Assembly: GCA_937996755.1 (NCBI GenBank)
Contig: CALKUS010000125.1
Coordinates: forward strand, 1-6,113
Direction of reading: 5' to 3'
From: an uncultured Pseudomonadota bacterium
Lineage (GTDB): Bacteria; Pseudomonadota; Gammaproteobacteria; Xanthomonadales; Ahniellaceae
Length of the DNA: 6,113 bases
The notes below the pieces were generated by a model, which saw nothing but the letters and a program-made list of their open reading frames with translations, was not told where the DNA came from and did not search any database. The position numbers and the translations under genes were made by a program. This document shows, one piece after another, positions 6,004-6,113 of this stretch. Within the stretch, counting starts at the first letter, position 1, and the number at the start of each line of letters is the position of its first letter.

Positions 6004-6068
6004 GCGTTGCTAAACGTTGTCCGTGATGGCGATGTAAAGAGCGAAACCGCCCATAGTGTACCACCGTT

Positions 6069-6113
6069 TTACAGTCCGAGCAATTCTTTAATCGCGGCAC
6101 GCTGCGTGTCTTT
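6069..6113 (-). CDS. C-terminal 14 codons of a minus-strand gene entering from the right
   Basis: Read leftward from the window edge, the minus strand gives KDTQRAAIKELLGL followed by TAA (6069-6071). The frame is open to the edge, the end is helical and charged as many protein C-termini are, and a terminator in the correct orientation lies 65 bp further on (5974-6003). Too little is visible to name it. Codon use (aaa, gaa, ttg, att) agrees with the lower-GC DNA of this end. The alternative is a chance open frame. Confidence 0.45.
   Translation of the reverse strand, partial: KDTQRAAIKELLGL

Noticed and set aside
6010..6054. 14-codon minus-strand frame (MGGFALYIAITDNV) between the partial gene and the terminator
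   Set aside because: It is very short with only a weak GGTGG before it. It could be a real micro-ORF but cannot be told from chance.

Overview
The window is mostly GC-rich bacterial DNA; 60-nt samples I counted by hand run at about 75-78% G+C. It looks like a Gram-negative, probably proteobacterial, chromosome with exported proteins. A Lysobacter/Xanthomonadales-type source is my guess from codon style and the SodC sequence, not something shown. No RNA gene, CRISPR array, transposase or complete insertion sequence is visible.

Layout, left to right. (1) Positions 1-554, minus strand: the start and most of a small secreted protein with six cysteines, cut by the window edge. (2) Positions 610-4761, minus strand: one open frame of 1383 codons that reads as three proteins in a row. 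These are a complete exported Cu/Zn superoxide dismutase (SodC), about 249 residues of an unassigned extracellular-type beta protein of lower G+C, and a sortilin/BNR-repeat beta-propeller protein lacking its usual first blade. (3) Positions 4762-5056: a divergent intergenic region with a plausible promoter, a 6-bp-arm dyad and a three-copy imperfect tandem repeat. (4) Positions 5057-5971, plus strand: a polytopic membrane protein with conserved-looking histidines. Its high-GC part stops abruptly near 5762 and continues in frame into a 42% G+C tail with a charged helix and one membrane segment. (5) Positions 5972-6113: a compact bidirectional terminator and the last 14 codons of a minus-strand gene, both in the lower-GC DNA.

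The main result is that the window is a mosaic. There are three sharp joints, near 4213, 3466 and 5762. At each, family homology, base composition or both change within a few codons while the frame stays open. Two readings remain: real domain fusion or horizontal insertion, or misjoined sequence from several genomes or loci. Having three joints in 6 kb, with one family truncated at the N-terminus and another at the C-terminus, makes misjoining at least as likely as a new multidomain enzyme. If the SodC-beta-BNR fusion is real, it would be an exported antioxidant enzyme carried on a large beta-propeller, a combination I do not know from described proteins. No defence, secretion or biosynthetic system is evident beyond this.
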